Part shown: one piece after another, positions 1 to 8,813 of the stretch | How positions within the stretch are numbered: position 1 is the first letter of the stretch | Layout of the letters: every line of letters starts with the position of its first letter | Made by a program: the position numbers and the translations under genes | The notes under the pieces: model-generated | Seen by the model: the letters and a program-made list of their open reading frames with translations, nothing else | The model's database searches: none | What the model was told of the DNA's origin: nothing | Source of the DNA: Clostridioides difficile_A | GTDB lineage: Bacteria; Bacillota; Clostridia; Peptostreptococcales; Peptostreptococcaceae | NCBI GenBank assembly: GCA_945909635.1 | Contig: OX246690.1 | Location: 1,860,001-1,924,000, forward strand | DNA: 64,000 bases | Reading direction: 5' to 3'

Positions 1-1104
1 TTTATAGGTATAATTTTAATATCAATTTATATTTTTTATAGCTATACATATTTGTTAAAGATAGAAATAAAAAGAAAAACAAAAGAAGTACTAGAAAATA
101 AAAAGACTTTAGAAGCTACATTTAATAGTATTACAGATATAATAATGCTTATAGATGAAAATTACAAAATAGTAGAATCGAACAAAGTTCTATCTGATTT
201 TGTGAATGAAATAAGTTACAAAAGAGAAGATTTAATTAACCTTATGAAGGGAATTATTGAAAAAACATTTTCTGAAAGCACCCATAAAACAAATGAAATT
301 GAATTACATAATAAGATTTTAAAGATAAGTACTTTTCCTGTAGAATATAAAAAAAATAATATTGAGTATATAGTGGTTCTAATTAAGGATATAACGAAGG
401 ATAAGATAGTAGAGGCAAAGTTACTTAGGGAGAACAAGATGATATCTATAGGTCAACTAGCTTCTGGTGTAGCACATGAGATAAGAAATCCTCTAGGGAT
501 AATAAGAAACAATTGTTATCTTTTAAAAGATGATGTTACAATGGAAGAAGTAAATGACTGTGTAAAATCTATAGAAAGTAATGTAGATAGAGCAAGCAAC
601 ATAATAACAAACCTGTTAAATTTCGCAAGAATATCGGATGATAATTTAGAAAATATAAATATAAGAAATTTTATTGAAAACATAGTGAAGCTTCAATATA
701 AAATCTTGCAGTTAAAGAATGTTGAAATAAAAATAGAGTGTAATAAGAATTTAGTATGTTATATAAATGGAGAATCACTAAAACATGTATTTATAAATTT
801 AATTTCTAATTCGGTAGATGCAATACATGAAGGTGGGCAAATTGTTATAGACTGTTATGTAGAAAACAATTATTTGTTTATAGATTTTAAAGATAATGGT
901 GAAGGAATAAAAGAAAATGCTTTGAAGGATATATTTAATCCTTTCTATACTACAAAACCAATAGGTGAAGGGACTGGTTTAGGCTTATACATTACTTATA
1001 ATGAAATTAAAAAGAATAATGGAGATATAAGTGTAAAAAGTAAATTAGGTATTGGAACTTGTTTTCATATAAAGATTCCACTAAATAAAGAGGTGACTAT
1101 ATAA
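1..1104 (+). CDS. Sensor histidine kinase, NtrB-like (5' end outside window)
   Basis: The reading frame is open from base 1. The first ~17 codons encode a hydrophobic membrane segment (FIGIILISIYIFYSYTY), so the start lies upstream and only the cytoplasmic half is certain. A PAS-like region follows, then the phospho-acceptor box GVAHEIRNPLG, the N box NLISNSVDAI and the ATP lid motifs DNGEGI and GTGLGL. This is the NtrB/AtoS arrangement. The stop TAA overlaps the ATG of the next gene by one base, so the two are co-translated. By context it phosphorylates the sigma-54 activator encoded next and controls grdGF. The signal is unknown because the sensor domain is outside the window. Confidence 0.9.
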   Translation, partial: FIGIILISIYIFYSYTYLLKIEIKRKTKEVLENKKTLEATFNSITDIIMLIDENYKIVESNKVLSDFVNEISYKREDLINLMKGIIEKTFSESTHKTNEIELHNKILKISTFPVEYKKNNIEYIVVLIKDITKDKIVEAKLLRENKMISIGQLASGVAHEIRNPLGIIRNNCYLLKDDVTMEEVNDCVKSIESNVDRASNIITNLLNFARISDDNLENINIRNFIENIVKLQYKILQLKNVEIKIECNKNLVCYINGESLKHVFINLISNSVDAIHEGGQIVIDCYVENNYLFIDFKDNGEGIKENALKDIFNPFYTTKPIGEGTGLGLYITYNEIKKNNGDISVKSKLGIGTCFHIKIPLNKEVTI

Positions 1105-2426
1105 TGAAAATACTAGTAGTTGATGATGAGCTAGAGTATGGAACGGTAATGAAAAAAATTCTACAAAAGAATGGTTATATTGTAGATATAGCACTAAATG
1201 GGGAAGAAGCTATAAGTATCATTAAAAAAGATAAGAATTATGACTTGGTTTTATCTGATGTTATGATGAAAAATATGGATGGGGTACAGCTATTAGACAG
1301 AATTAAATCTATTAATAAGAGTATAGAAGTTATATTAGTTACAGGATATGGAAGTATTGAAAATGCAGTTGATGCTATGAAAAGAGGTGCGCTATCTTAT
1401 TTTATAAAGAGTAATCCTATTGAAAATTTATTAGAAGAAATTGAAAAGGTAAAAGCAGTGAAAGCATCAATTTCTACACAAAAGAATAATTTAGAGTTTA
1501 CTTTAGAATCTAAAAATAGGAATTTCAATGATGTCATAAAAATTGCAGAAAAAGCTGCTTGTAAAGATGTTAATATATTAATTTTGGGAGAATCTGGTGT
1601 GGGGAAGGATATACTAGCCAGGTACATACATAGTATAAGTCCAAGAAGGAACGAGATATTTGTACCTGTAAATTGTTGTGCTTTTTCAGAAAATTTATTG
1701 GAGTCTGAGTTGTTTGGTCATGAAAAAGGTTCTTTTACAGGAGCCGTGGATAGTAGAAAAGGTAGGTTTGAGCTTTCAAATAAAGGAACTTTATTTTTAG
1801 ATGAAATAGGAGATATACCTTTAAATGTTCAAGTAAAATTACTGAGAACACTTGAAGATAAATCTATAGAGAGAATAGGAAGTAATAAATCAATTAAAGT
1901 TGATTTTAGGTTAATTTGCGCAATGAATAAGGAACCAAAAGTAGAAATATCAAACGGAAATATAAGAGAAGATTTTTTTTATAGAATAAGTACAATCACA
2001 ATAACTATACCACCATTAAGAAGTAGAAGAGAAGATTTAAATACACTTATAGAATTTTTCTTAAATAAGTATCAAAATGAACATGATAAAAAAGTATATT
2101 CAATTGATAAGGAAGTAATGGATTTTTTATTAAATTACAATTATCCTGGAAATATAAGAGAATTAAAAAATATAATAAATAGGCTTGTAGTCTTAAGTGA
2201 AGAAGGTAATTTATCAAAAGATAATTTAAATTTAATATCAAATAATGTGTATATAGATGAAAAAATAAGTATTAGACCTCTAAGAGAAATAAGAAAAGAA
2301 TTTGAATGTGAGTATATTGAAAAGGTTTTATCTTTATGTGGAAATAATGTGTCAAACACAGCTAAAAAATTAGAAATTAGTAGAAGGCAATTAACTAATA
2401 AAATATCAGAATATAATATTAAGTGA
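1104..2426 (+). CDS. NtrC-family sigma-54-dependent response regulator
   Basis: 440 residues in three domains: a receiver (about 1-120, acidic pocket VVDDE and SDVMMKNMDG), an AAA+ sigma-54 interaction domain (about 135-365) with Walker A GESGVGKD, Walker B LFLDEIGD and arginine-finger region, and a C-terminal Fis-type helix-turn-helix (NTAKKLEISRRQLTNKI). The sigma-54 contact loop reads GSFTGA rather than the usual GAFTGA. It forms an operon with the kinase. It is the obvious activator of the -24/-12 promoter 200 bp downstream. The twin palindromes that start at its own stop codon are the likely binding sites. Confidence 0.95.
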   Translation: MKILVVDDELEYGTVMKKILQKNGYIVDIALNGEEAISIIKKDKNYDLVLSDVMMKNMDGVQLLDRIKSINKSIEVILVTGYGSIENAVDAMKRGALSYFIKSNPIENLLEEIEKVKAVKASISTQKNNLEFTLESKNRNFNDVIKIAEKAACKDVNILILGESGVGKDILARYIHSISPRRNEIFVPVNCCAFSENLLESELFGHEKGSFTGAVDSRKGRFELSNKGTLFLDEIGDIPLNVQVKLLRTLEDKSIERIGSNKSIKVDFRLICAMNKEPKVEISNGNIREDFFYRISTITITIPPLRSRREDLNTLIEFFLNKYQNEHDKKVYSIDKEVMDFLLNYNYPGNIRELKNIINRLVVLSEEGNLSKDNLNLISNNVYIDEKISIRPLREIRKEFECEYIEKVLSLCGNNVSNTAKKLEISRRQLTNKISEYNIK

Positions 2427-2464
2427 GAAAAAAACTTCTCATTAAATGAGAAAAAAACTTCTCA
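2424..2464. promoter_or_regulatory. Twin 18-bp palindromes, putative enhancer sites (UAS)
   Basis: Two identical copies of TGAGAAAAAAACTTCTCA lie at 2424-2441 and 2447-2464. Their centres are 23 bp apart, about two helical turns. Each has 6-bp inverted arms. They sit about 195-215 bp upstream of the predicted transcription start of grdG, which is a normal distance for an NtrC-type activator. The first copy overlaps the activator's stop codon. Binding is inferred, not shown. Confidence 0.65.
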
Positions 2465-2473
2465 AACTCTATT

Positions 2474-2510
2474 AAAAGATAAGTAGAAAAAACATACTTA
2501 TCTTTTTTTA
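2474..2510 (+). terminator. Rho-independent terminator after the two-component operon
   Basis: A perfect stem of at least 10 bp (AAGATAAGTA with TACTTATCTT) and a 9-nt loop, followed by a run of seven T. It separates the regulator operon from the sigma-54 promoter. Confidence 0.85.
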
Positions 2511-2623
2511 TTATAATTTTAAAATTTAAGATTTACAATAATTATTGTTAAATTCAATACTTATAAAACTTAGAAATGAAAATCTCTATAACATTAATAA
2601 ATATAATACACATCTTAAATAAT

Positions 2624-2640
2624 TGGCATAGAAAATGCTT
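2624..2640 (+). promoter_or_regulatory. Sigma-54 (-24/-12) promoter of grdG
   Basis: TTGGCATAGAAAATGCTT has GG at 2625-2626 and GC at 2637-2638, exactly the GG-N10-GC spacing of SigL promoters, with the TGGCA and TGC context. The start would fall near 2650, about 58 bp before the ATG of grdG. Confidence 0.85.
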
Positions 2641-2707
2641 TATATATGAATAAACGTAATAATAAATACTTTTAATTGCGATTAAATATATTAAGGGGGA
2701 TTTTCAT

Positions 2708-3994
2708 ATGAAGCTAGAGCTAGGGAATATATTTATAAAAAATGTTGAATTTGGAGAAAAGACAGAAGTAAAAAATGGAGTATTATATGTGAATAGTAAA
2801 GAAATAGAAAAAATAGCCTTGGAAGATGAAAGAATTGTAAATGTAAATGTTGAACTTGCAAGACCTGGTGAGTCAGTAAGAATAGCTCCAGTTAAAGATG
2901 TAATAGAACCTAGAGTTAAAATTGGAGATGACAGTAAAATATTTCCTGGAATTATAAACAAAGTAAAGACTGTAGGAAGTGGAAGAACACATGTACTTTT
3001 AGGCGCTTGTGTTGTAACTTGTGGAAATATAGTTGGATTTCAAGAAGGTGTAATTGATATGAGTGGCCCTACTGCTAAATATACACCTTTTTCAAAAACA
3101 AATAATATATGTATTGTTATAAAAGCAAAAGATGGTATAGGTACTCATGACTATGAGGAAGCAGCTAGAATTGTTGGATTGAAAATAGGTGCATATATAG
3201 GTGAAGCAGGAAGAGAAGTTGAGCCAGATGAAATAATTGTATATGAGACAAAACCATTATTAAAACAAGTAAAAGAATATCCAGACCTACCAACAGTAGC
3301 ATATGTTCATATGTTACAATCACAAGGACTTTTACATGATACTTATTATTATGGAGTAGATGCTAAACAAATAGTTCCTACTTTTATGTATCCAACTGAA
3401 ATAATGGATGGAGCTATAATCTCTGGAAACTGTGTAGCACCATGTGATAAGGTCACTACATTCCATCATTTAAATAATCCAGTTATACATGACTTATATA
3501 AAAGACATGGAAAAGATTTAAACTTTGTAGGTGTTATTTTGACCAATGAAAACGTATTCTTGGTTGATAAAGAGAGAAGTTCTGATATGGTGGCAAAATT
3601 AATAGAGTTTTTGGGTGTTGATGGAGTACTAGTTACAGAAGAAGGTTATGGAAATCCAGATACTGACTTAATGATGAATTGTAAAAAGTGTAGTGAAGTT
3701 GGAGCAAGTGTAGTTTTGATAACAGATGAATTTCCTGGGAAGGATGGAAAGAGTCAATCTATAGCAGATGCTACTAAAGAAGCAGATGCAGTTGTTTCTT
3801 GTGGTCAAGGGAACTTAGTGGTTCATTTTCCAGCAATGGAGAAAATTATAGGAACTTTGGAATATGTTGAAATGATGATTGGTGGGTATAAAGGGTGTTT
3901 AAATGATGATGGAAGTATGGATGCAGAACTACAAATAATAATAGCTTCAACTATAGCAAATGGTTATAATCATCTGACAGCAAGATATTATTAA
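2708..3994 (+). CDS. grdG: Sarcosine/betaine reductase component B, pyruvoyl proprotein subunit
   Basis: 428 residues, GrdE/GrdG/GrdI family. In the related glycine reductase this proprotein is cleaved at an Asn-Cys bond to give two subunits, one carrying a pyruvoyl group that binds the amine substrate. The motif GNCVAPCDKVTTFHHLNNP places the candidate cysteine at residue 242, in an Asn241-Cys242 pair. The partner selenoprotein grdF follows after 84 bp. Together they make component B of a Stickland reductase that splits sarcosine (or betaine) to acetyl phosphate and an amine. Components A and C are not in this window and must come from another locus. Sarcosine is the usual assignment in C. 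difficile, but substrate cannot be read from sequence. Confidence 0.9.
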   Translation: MKLELGNIFIKNVEFGEKTEVKNGVLYVNSKEIEKIALEDERIVNVNVELARPGESVRIAPVKDVIEPRVKIGDDSKIFPGIINKVKTVGSGRTHVLLGACVVTCGNIVGFQEGVIDMSGPTAKYTPFSKTNNICIVIKAKDGIGTHDYEEAARIVGLKIGAYIGEAGREVEPDEIIVYETKPLLKQVKEYPDLPTVAYVHMLQSQGLLHDTYYYGVDAKQIVPTFMYPTEIMDGAIISGNCVAPCDKVTTFHHLNNPVIHDLYKRHGKDLNFVGVILTNENVFLVDKERSSDMVAKLIEFLGVDGVLVTEEGYGNPDTDLMMNCKKCSEVGASVVLITDEFPGKDGKSQSIADATKEADAVVSCGQGNLVVHFPAMEKIIGTLEYVEMMIGGYKGCLNDDGSMDAELQIIIASTIANGYNHLTARYY

Positions 3995-4078
3995 ATAAAT
4001 GGTTGAATATAGAGTTTTGTTAGAGTAATAATTGGTCTAATTAATGTATAACTATAAAGTGTTTTGGAGGGTTAAGAT

Positions 4079-5386
4079 ATGAGTAAAATCAGAGTGGTTC
4101 ATTATATAAATAATTTCTTTGCTGGTATAGGAGGAGAAGAAAAAGCAGACATTCCACCAGAGAAAAGAGAGGGAGCAGTAGGACCTGGAATGGCATTTCG
4201 AAGTCAATTTAATGATGATGCAGAAATAATTTCAACTGTAATTTGTGGAGATACGTATTTTGGAGAGAATATTGAAAGTGCAACTCAAGAACTTCTAAAA
4301 ATGATAAAAGACGAAAAACCTGATTTATTTATTGCAGGGCCTGCGTTTAATGCAGGTAGATATGGAGTAGCTTGTGGAGCTATTTGTAAAGCAGTTGAAG
4401 ATGAGCTAAATATTCCTGCAATTACAGGAATGTATAAAGAAAATCCTGGAGTAGACATGTTTAAGTTAGATTTACACATAATATCTACTGGAAATTCAGC
4501 AGCTAGTCTTAGAAAAGTAGTTCCAATAATGACAAATCTAGGTCTTAAACTGGTTAGAGGAGAAGAAATAGGTCCTCCTGAAGAAGAAGGATATATAATG
4601 AGAGGAATAAGAAAAAATTTCTTCCATGAATTTAGAGGTTCTGAAAGAGCAATTGATATGTTGGTTAAAAAGATGCAGGGAGAAAACTTTGAAACTGAGT
4701 ATCCAATGCCTGAGTTTGATAGGGTTACACCTATGAAGCCTATTAAGGATTTATCTAAAATAAAACTTGCACTAGTAACTTCTGGAGGGATAGTTCCGAT
4801 TGATAATCCAGATAAAATTGAGTCTTCAAGTGCTACTAAGTATGGAATTTATGATTTAACAGATATGGATTCTATGTCAAATAAAGATTTTACAACTATA
4901 CATGGAGGTTATGATAGAGCATATGTACTTGAAAATCCAAATTTAGTTGTTCCACTAGATGTAGTTAGGGAACTTGAAAAAGAAGGTATAATTGGAGAAT
5001 TGGCAAATTATTTTGTTACTACTACAGGAACAGGAACAAGTGTTGGAAATTCCAAAAGGTTTGGGGAAGAGTTTTCAAAGAAACTTTTAGAAGATAATGT
5101 GGATGCTGTAATTTTAACATCTACATGAGGTACTTGTACTCGTTGTGGAGCAACGATGGTAAAAGAGATAGAAAGAGTTGGTATAGCAGTTGTTCATATT
5201 TGTACTGTAGTACCAATATCACTTACAATAGGGGCTAATAGGATTGTTCCAGCAGTGGGAATACCATACCCACTTGGAAATCCTAATCTAGGAGAAGAAG
5301 AAAGTAAAAAGATTAGAAAGAAGATAGTTTTAAAAGCTTTAAATGCCTTAAAAGAGGATATAGAAACTCAAACCGTATTTGAATAA
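4079..5386 (+). CDS. grdF: Sarcosine reductase component B, selenoprotein subunit (UGA = Sec)
   Basis: The frame is interrupted once by TGA at 5126-5128 and continues in the same frame to TAA at 5386, giving 435 residues plus selenocysteine. The context ILTST-U-GTCTRCGATMVKEIE is the conserved active-site Sec motif of GrdB/GrdF/GrdH proteins, so this is recoding and not a pseudogene. A hairpin suited to SECIS function follows directly. The upstream part has GrdB-family motifs (PPEKREGAVGPG, GPAFNAGRYG). It is transcribed with grdG from the sigma-54 promoter. Automated callers would split it into 349- and 76-residue pieces. Confidence 0.96.
5126..5156 (+). promoter_or_regulatory. UGA selenocysteine codon with adjacent SECIS-like hairpin
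   Basis: After the UGA (5126-5128) comes an 11-nt spacer, then a 6-bp stem TCGTTG (5140-5145) with CAACGA (5151-5156) around a 5-nt loop TGGAG. Bacterial SECIS elements lie in the coding sequence immediately 3' of the UGA, as here. Confidence 0.75.
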
Positions 5387-5416
5387 TAAAAATAATATAA
5401 CACTTTAATTAAAATT

Positions 5417-5463
5417 GATATCATAAAATAGTTTTTTTAAATTATTTTATGATATCTTTTTTT
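5417..5463 (+). terminator. Terminator of grdGF
   Basis: A perfect 14-bp stem GATATCATAAAATA with TATTTTATGATATC, followed by seven T. Confidence 0.9.
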
Positions 5464-5600
5464 ATTATGCAAATTTAAATATAGTAAGAATTATTTATAT
5501 ATGTATAAATTAGGCTTATAAAATGATAAATTAATTTGACTTAATCTTGATACATAAATTTAAATTAGATATACTATGAAAAGTGAGGTTATTACATTTT

Positions 5601-5662
5601 GGAACATATATTCAACATGTTAGAACAGTTTAATTGAATAGAAAAAATTAACTTTATATAAT
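5601..5662 (+). promoter_or_regulatory. LytTR-regulated promoter of the response regulator gene
   Basis: AGAACAGTTTAATTGAA (5622-5638) is preceded 21 bp upstream by a second GAACA element (5602-5606), as LytTR regulators prefer. A -10 box TATAAT lies at 5657-5662, 18 nt after the element. The same 17-bp element with the same 18-nt gap precedes the gene at 7855. Autoregulation is inferred. Confidence 0.6.
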
Positions 5663-5696
5663 AATTAGAATAATAACAAGAAAGAAGGTGTATATA

Positions 5697-6404
5697 TTGA
5701 TTTCAATTGCCATTTGTGATGATGAATCATACATGTTAAATCATATAAAAGAAAATGTACAATTATATATGAAGCAAAATAATCTACTGTGTAATATAGA
5801 ACTTTTTGATAAAGCAGAAGATTTACTATACAATCACGAAAAGTTTAGCATTATCTTTTTAGATATACAAATGAAAGAGATTAATGGAATGCAGATAGCT
5901 AGAAAATTAAGAGCATATGGTAATGATTGCTTTATAGTTTTTGTTACAGTTTTAAATGAATTTGTATATGATGCTTTTGAAGTAGATGCTATAAATTATC
6001 TGATAAAACCATTATCTAATGAGAAACTATATAAAACCTTGGATAGGATAGTTATAAAACTTGAGAATAATGAAAATAATTATATCACAATACAAAGAGG
6101 TTATTCATATTGGCGATTGAAAATTGTAGATATTTTATATTGTGAAGTCATAAAAAGAAAGATTTACGTTCACTTAAAAAAAGAGACTATAGATTATTAT
6201 GGAACCATTGATAATTTAGAGAGAAGTTTGCCAACAAACTTTTTTAGATGTCACCGTAGCTATATAATCAATTTGCAATCTGTATATGGGTATGAAAATG
6301 GTAATGCAGTTATGGAAAATGGAGACAAGATACCAGTTTCTAGACTACGCCAACAAATATTTTCAGAAGCTATGCTTGAATTTATGAAAAATAGGAGGAG
6401 ATAG
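5697..6404 (+). CDS. LytTR-family response regulator (AgrA-like)
   Basis: 235 residues. A receiver domain (AICDDE acidic pocket, phospho-acceptor region FLDIQMKEINGM) is followed by a LytTR DNA-binding domain (about 130-230, FFRCHRSYIINL and the basic SRLRQQ end). I chose TTG at 5697 because GAAGGTG lies about 8 nt before it; a GTG at 5688 overlaps that ribosome binding site. The kinase gene starts 2 bp after the stop. No agrB/agrD peptide genes are next to it, so any autoinducer is unknown. Confidence 0.92.
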   Translation: MISIAICDDESYMLNHIKENVQLYMKQNNLLCNIELFDKAEDLLYNHEKFSIIFLDIQMKEINGMQIARKLRAYGNDCFIVFVTVLNEFVYDAFEVDAINYLIKPLSNEKLYKTLDRIVIKLENNENNYITIQRGYSYWRLKIVDILYCEVIKRKIYVHLKKETIDYYGTIDNLERSLPTNFFRCHRSYIINLQSVYGYENGNAVMENGDKIPVSRLRQQIFSEAMLEFMKNRRR

Positions 6405-6405
6405 T

Positions 6406-7764
6406 ATGATTAATTTATTTTCTTCTGATTTATTTTTAAAGTATAGTTTTTTATTTTCTTTTATCATATATAGACTTTTGATGGTAATATTGCAATACTA
6501 TTTTCTAATTAGTTTTACAAATACTAATTCAAAACATTGGAGTTTTATTTTGTATTCGCTAGTTTCATTTCTGTTAATCATCATAGATATATATTTTAAT
6601 TTAAATAATTTATTTTCTTCACAGATTCTATTTCTTCTTATGACTTTTTTATTTGTGAATTACATCATAAAAAAATCTACAGTTTTATCTATAGTATCAT
6701 CTCTATTAGTATATATAATTGAACAGTTAGTATATGGATTTACAGCTCCATTAAATTATCTTATATTTCTTAGTAATGCAAATACAAATATTTATAAATT
6801 TTATATAAATGTTGGGATATCATCTTCAATTACTATTATAATAGCTGGATTTATATATTGCTATAGTGCTAAAAAATTTAATATTGAAGTTGTAAAATTT
6901 GATAAGTATTTAGCAATTTTAATAACTCCATTGTTATTTATAATATTATTTATGAGAGCATTTAAAAGTAGTTCATATATAAATATAGATACAAAACTTC
7001 AGACTGCAAAATTGTTGTTAAATACATCTTTGACTGAAGCAATACAAGCTTTTCTTTTTTCTATAATTGGAACTATATGTGTATTTTTTTCTATATTTAC
7101 CTTTAAGAAACTTATGCAATCTTTAGAAGCAGATAAAGAGAAGGAAATTATGAATCAACTAATTTATGCTCAAAAAAGCTATATTGAAGAAGCTAAGTCA
7201 CGGTTATCACAAACTATATCATTTAGACATGATTTTAAGAATCATTTAGCTATTGTCAATGGATTATTGAAAAAAGGACAAATTTCAAAAGCACAAGATT
7301 ATTTAAATAAACTTGAAAAAGTGACAAGTGACCTGTCTTTTTCTTGCAATACACAAAATGTTGTTATTGATGCTCTTTTTAATAATAAATTGAGTATAGC
7401 AAAACAATTAGGAATACAGGTGGATTGTGAAATAATCATACCACAAGACACTAATATGAAGGATTTTGATCTATGTATAGTATTTGCAAATGCTATTGAT
7501 AATGCAATTAAAGCCTGTAGGCTTGTAGATAAACAAAATAGGTATTTAAAGCTTTCTAGCAAGCTAGAAGGTGGATTTTTTTTGATAGAAATAAAGAATA
7601 GTTATAACCCAATAAATAATTATACAAGTGGCTCAGGGATAGGAATTTCAAATATAAAAGAAATTGCAAAGAAATATCAAGGAGCTATAAGTATAGATAA
7701 TACATCGGATTATTTTCAAATAAGTATAATGTTAGTTATTTCATTACAACATATTGATATTTGA
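6406..7764 (+). CDS. GHKL-type membrane sensor histidine kinase (AgrC-like)
   Basis: 452 residues. The first ~230 are hydrophobic, with about six or seven membrane segments. A linker helix leads to the phospho-acceptor box SFRHDFKNHLAIVNGL and a GHKL ATPase domain (AIDNAIKAC, SGSGIGISNIKEIA). This is the AgrC/CitA-like class that pairs with LytTR regulators. The membrane domain, not an extracellular loop, is the likely ligand sensor. Its TGA stop overlaps the promoter element of the next gene. Confidence 0.92.
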   Translation: MINLFSSDLFLKYSFLFSFIIYRLLMVILQYYFLISFTNTNSKHWSFILYSLVSFLLIIIDIYFNLNNLFSSQILFLLMTFLFVNYIIKKSTVLSIVSSLLVYIIEQLVYGFTAPLNYLIFLSNANTNIYKFYINVGISSSITIIIAGFIYCYSAKKFNIEVVKFDKYLAILITPLLFIILFMRAFKSSSYINIDTKLQTAKLLLNTSLTEAIQAFLFSIIGTICVFFSIFTFKKLMQSLEADKEKEIMNQLIYAQKSYIEEAKSRLSQTISFRHDFKNHLAIVNGLLKKGQISKAQDYLNKLEKVTSDLSFSCNTQNVVIDALFNNKLSIAKQLGIQVDCEIIIPQDTNMKDFDLCIVFANAIDNAIKACRLVDKQNRYLKLSSKLEGGFFLIEIKNSYNPINNYTSGSGIGISNIKEIAKKYQGAISIDNTSDYFQISIMLVISLQHIDI

Positions 7765-7804
7765 GAACAATTCAGTTGAAAATAAACTTTGTAAGCAATA
7801 CTAT
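7764..7804 (+). promoter_or_regulatory. Second copy of the LytTR promoter motif
   Basis: AGAACAATTCAGTTGAA (7764-7780) matches 14 of 17 positions of the copy at 5622-5638, all differences being transitions. A -10-like TACTAT at 7799-7804 follows after 18 nt, exactly as in the first copy. It would drive the gene at 7855. Confidence 0.6.
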
Positions 7805-7854
7805 GTATTTAAATAAAAAAGTTTAACATATAGAGAAAATAGGAGGTTGCTAAA

Positions 7855-8289
7855 ATGAAAATAGGAAATATAAGTGGTCAAGCACCAATTACAAATAGTT
7901 CAGATAATTGTCAAACTGAGATACAAAGTTTAGAACAAAAGAAAAAAGTACTGCAAGATGAAATAGAGAAATTAAAAAGTAATAAGAGTATTGACAGTGA
8001 AACAGCCAAGTTAAAAATAGAAAGTTTAAAAAAAGAAATAGAAGAGATTGAAAATAAAATTCAAGAGCTAAAAGGAAATAAAGCACAAGAAGCAAATGGA
8101 GAACAAAATAATATTTCAGAAGTAAACAAGAACCTATTAGAGAAAGGAAAAGAACCTTTTACTAATGAAAATATAAAAACATTGTATGATGTTTTTGAGA
8201 GAAGTGATGAAGAAGAGCAATGGGATAATACATATAGTCTTGTTCAAGATGATAAAGATTCAAAAGTAAAATTTAATAGACCAATATAG
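7855..8289 (+). CDS. Small coiled-coil protein, FlxA-like
   Basis: 144 residues, no signal peptide or membrane segment. Residues ~22-80 form a strongly charged heptad-type coiled coil rich in Glu, Lys and Leu. The tail is acidic and polar. It resembles the FlxA-like small coiled-coil family, but the resemblance is mainly compositional. The start is firm (TAGGAGG 8 nt before ATG). The shared promoter motif suggests it is the direct target of the preceding LytTR system. Function unknown. Confidence 0.75.
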   Translation: MKIGNISGQAPITNSSDNCQTEIQSLEQKKKVLQDEIEKLKSNKSIDSETAKLKIESLKKEIEEIENKIQELKGNKAQEANGEQNNISEVNKNLLEKGKEPFTNENIKTLYDVFERSDEEEQWDNTYSLVQDDKDSKVKFNRPI

Positions 8290-8468
8290 TTTATTTATAA
8301 AAATAGTTTTTATTTTGTACTATTAAGGAATAGTATCCATAGATATATTTATTTGCATTTAACATACCTATGGATATTTATATGTGGTTTTATAAGAGTA
8401 TTATTTATGAGTCTGTATTAATAATTTTTATACTGATGTAGTATCAATTTAAGGTTATCTATACACAT

Positions 8469-8498
8469 AAAAAAAGAGATTTTAAAATCTCTTTTTTA
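8469..8498. terminator. Bidirectional terminator between convergent genes
   Basis: A near-perfect palindrome, AAAAAGAGATTTT with AAAATCTCTTTTT (8471-8496). It has a T run on both strands and can end both the coiled-coil gene and feoA. A weaker dyad (TATCCATAG/CTATGGATA) precedes it near 8334-8372. Confidence 0.8.
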
Positions 8499-8508
8499 TT
8501 CTTATATA

Positions 8509-8733
8509 TTAATTATTTTTTAAATTTATATTCTTTGCATCGGATTTTCTAATAGCCAAATCAAATCCTCTAAATCTAATCACTATAGGGTCATTAAGAG
8601 GAGCTATCTTTTTAACTTCAACCTCAGTGCCATCTATTAATCCTAAAGCTAGAAGTCTTTTCATAAGTTTTTCATTCCCAGCTATATTGTCTATAACTCC
8701 CTTTTGTCCAAGTTTTAAATTGTAAACAGTCAT
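8509..8733 (-). CDS. feoA: FeoA domain protein, ferrous iron transport
   Basis: 74 residues, SH3-like FeoA fold (GQKGVIDNIAGNEKLMKRLLALGLIDGTEVEVKKIAPLNDPIVIRFRG). FeoA assists the FeoB ferrous iron permease at the membrane. No feoB is adjacent, so this is an orphan FeoA. I prefer the ATG at 8733, which has AGGAGG 8 nt upstream, over a GTG at 8742 lying inside that site. A Fur-box-like sequence overlaps the ribosome binding region. Confidence 0.92.
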   Translation of the reverse strand: MTVYNLKLGQKGVIDNIAGNEKLMKRLLALGLIDGTEVEVKKIAPLNDPIVIRFRGFDLAIRKSDAKNINLKNN

Positions 8734-8744
8734 TATTAACACCT

Positions 8745-8807
8745 CCTAATGAAAATCATTATCAAATTCTATATTTATAATATATAACAAAAATAGCAAA
8801 TTGTCAA
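8745..8807 (-). promoter_or_regulatory. feoA promoter with Fur box
   Basis: On the minus strand, TTGACA (8802-8807) and TATATT (8779-8784) are 17 bp apart. Just downstream, GATAATGATTTTCATTAG (8746-8763) closely matches the Fur consensus GATAATGATAATCATTATC and runs into the AGGAGG. Fur-iron binding there would block transcription just after the start and mask the ribosome site. Confidence 0.75.
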
Positions 8808-8813
8808 TATATA

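Noticed and set aside
2424..2464. The twin palindromes as terminators
   Set aside because: They lack T runs, repeat identically, and a clear terminator lies just after them (2474-2510).
4079..5128. Reading the grdF frame as a truncated gene or pseudogene
   Set aside because: The UGA is in the conserved active-site context and the frame continues normally; a SECIS-like hairpin follows.
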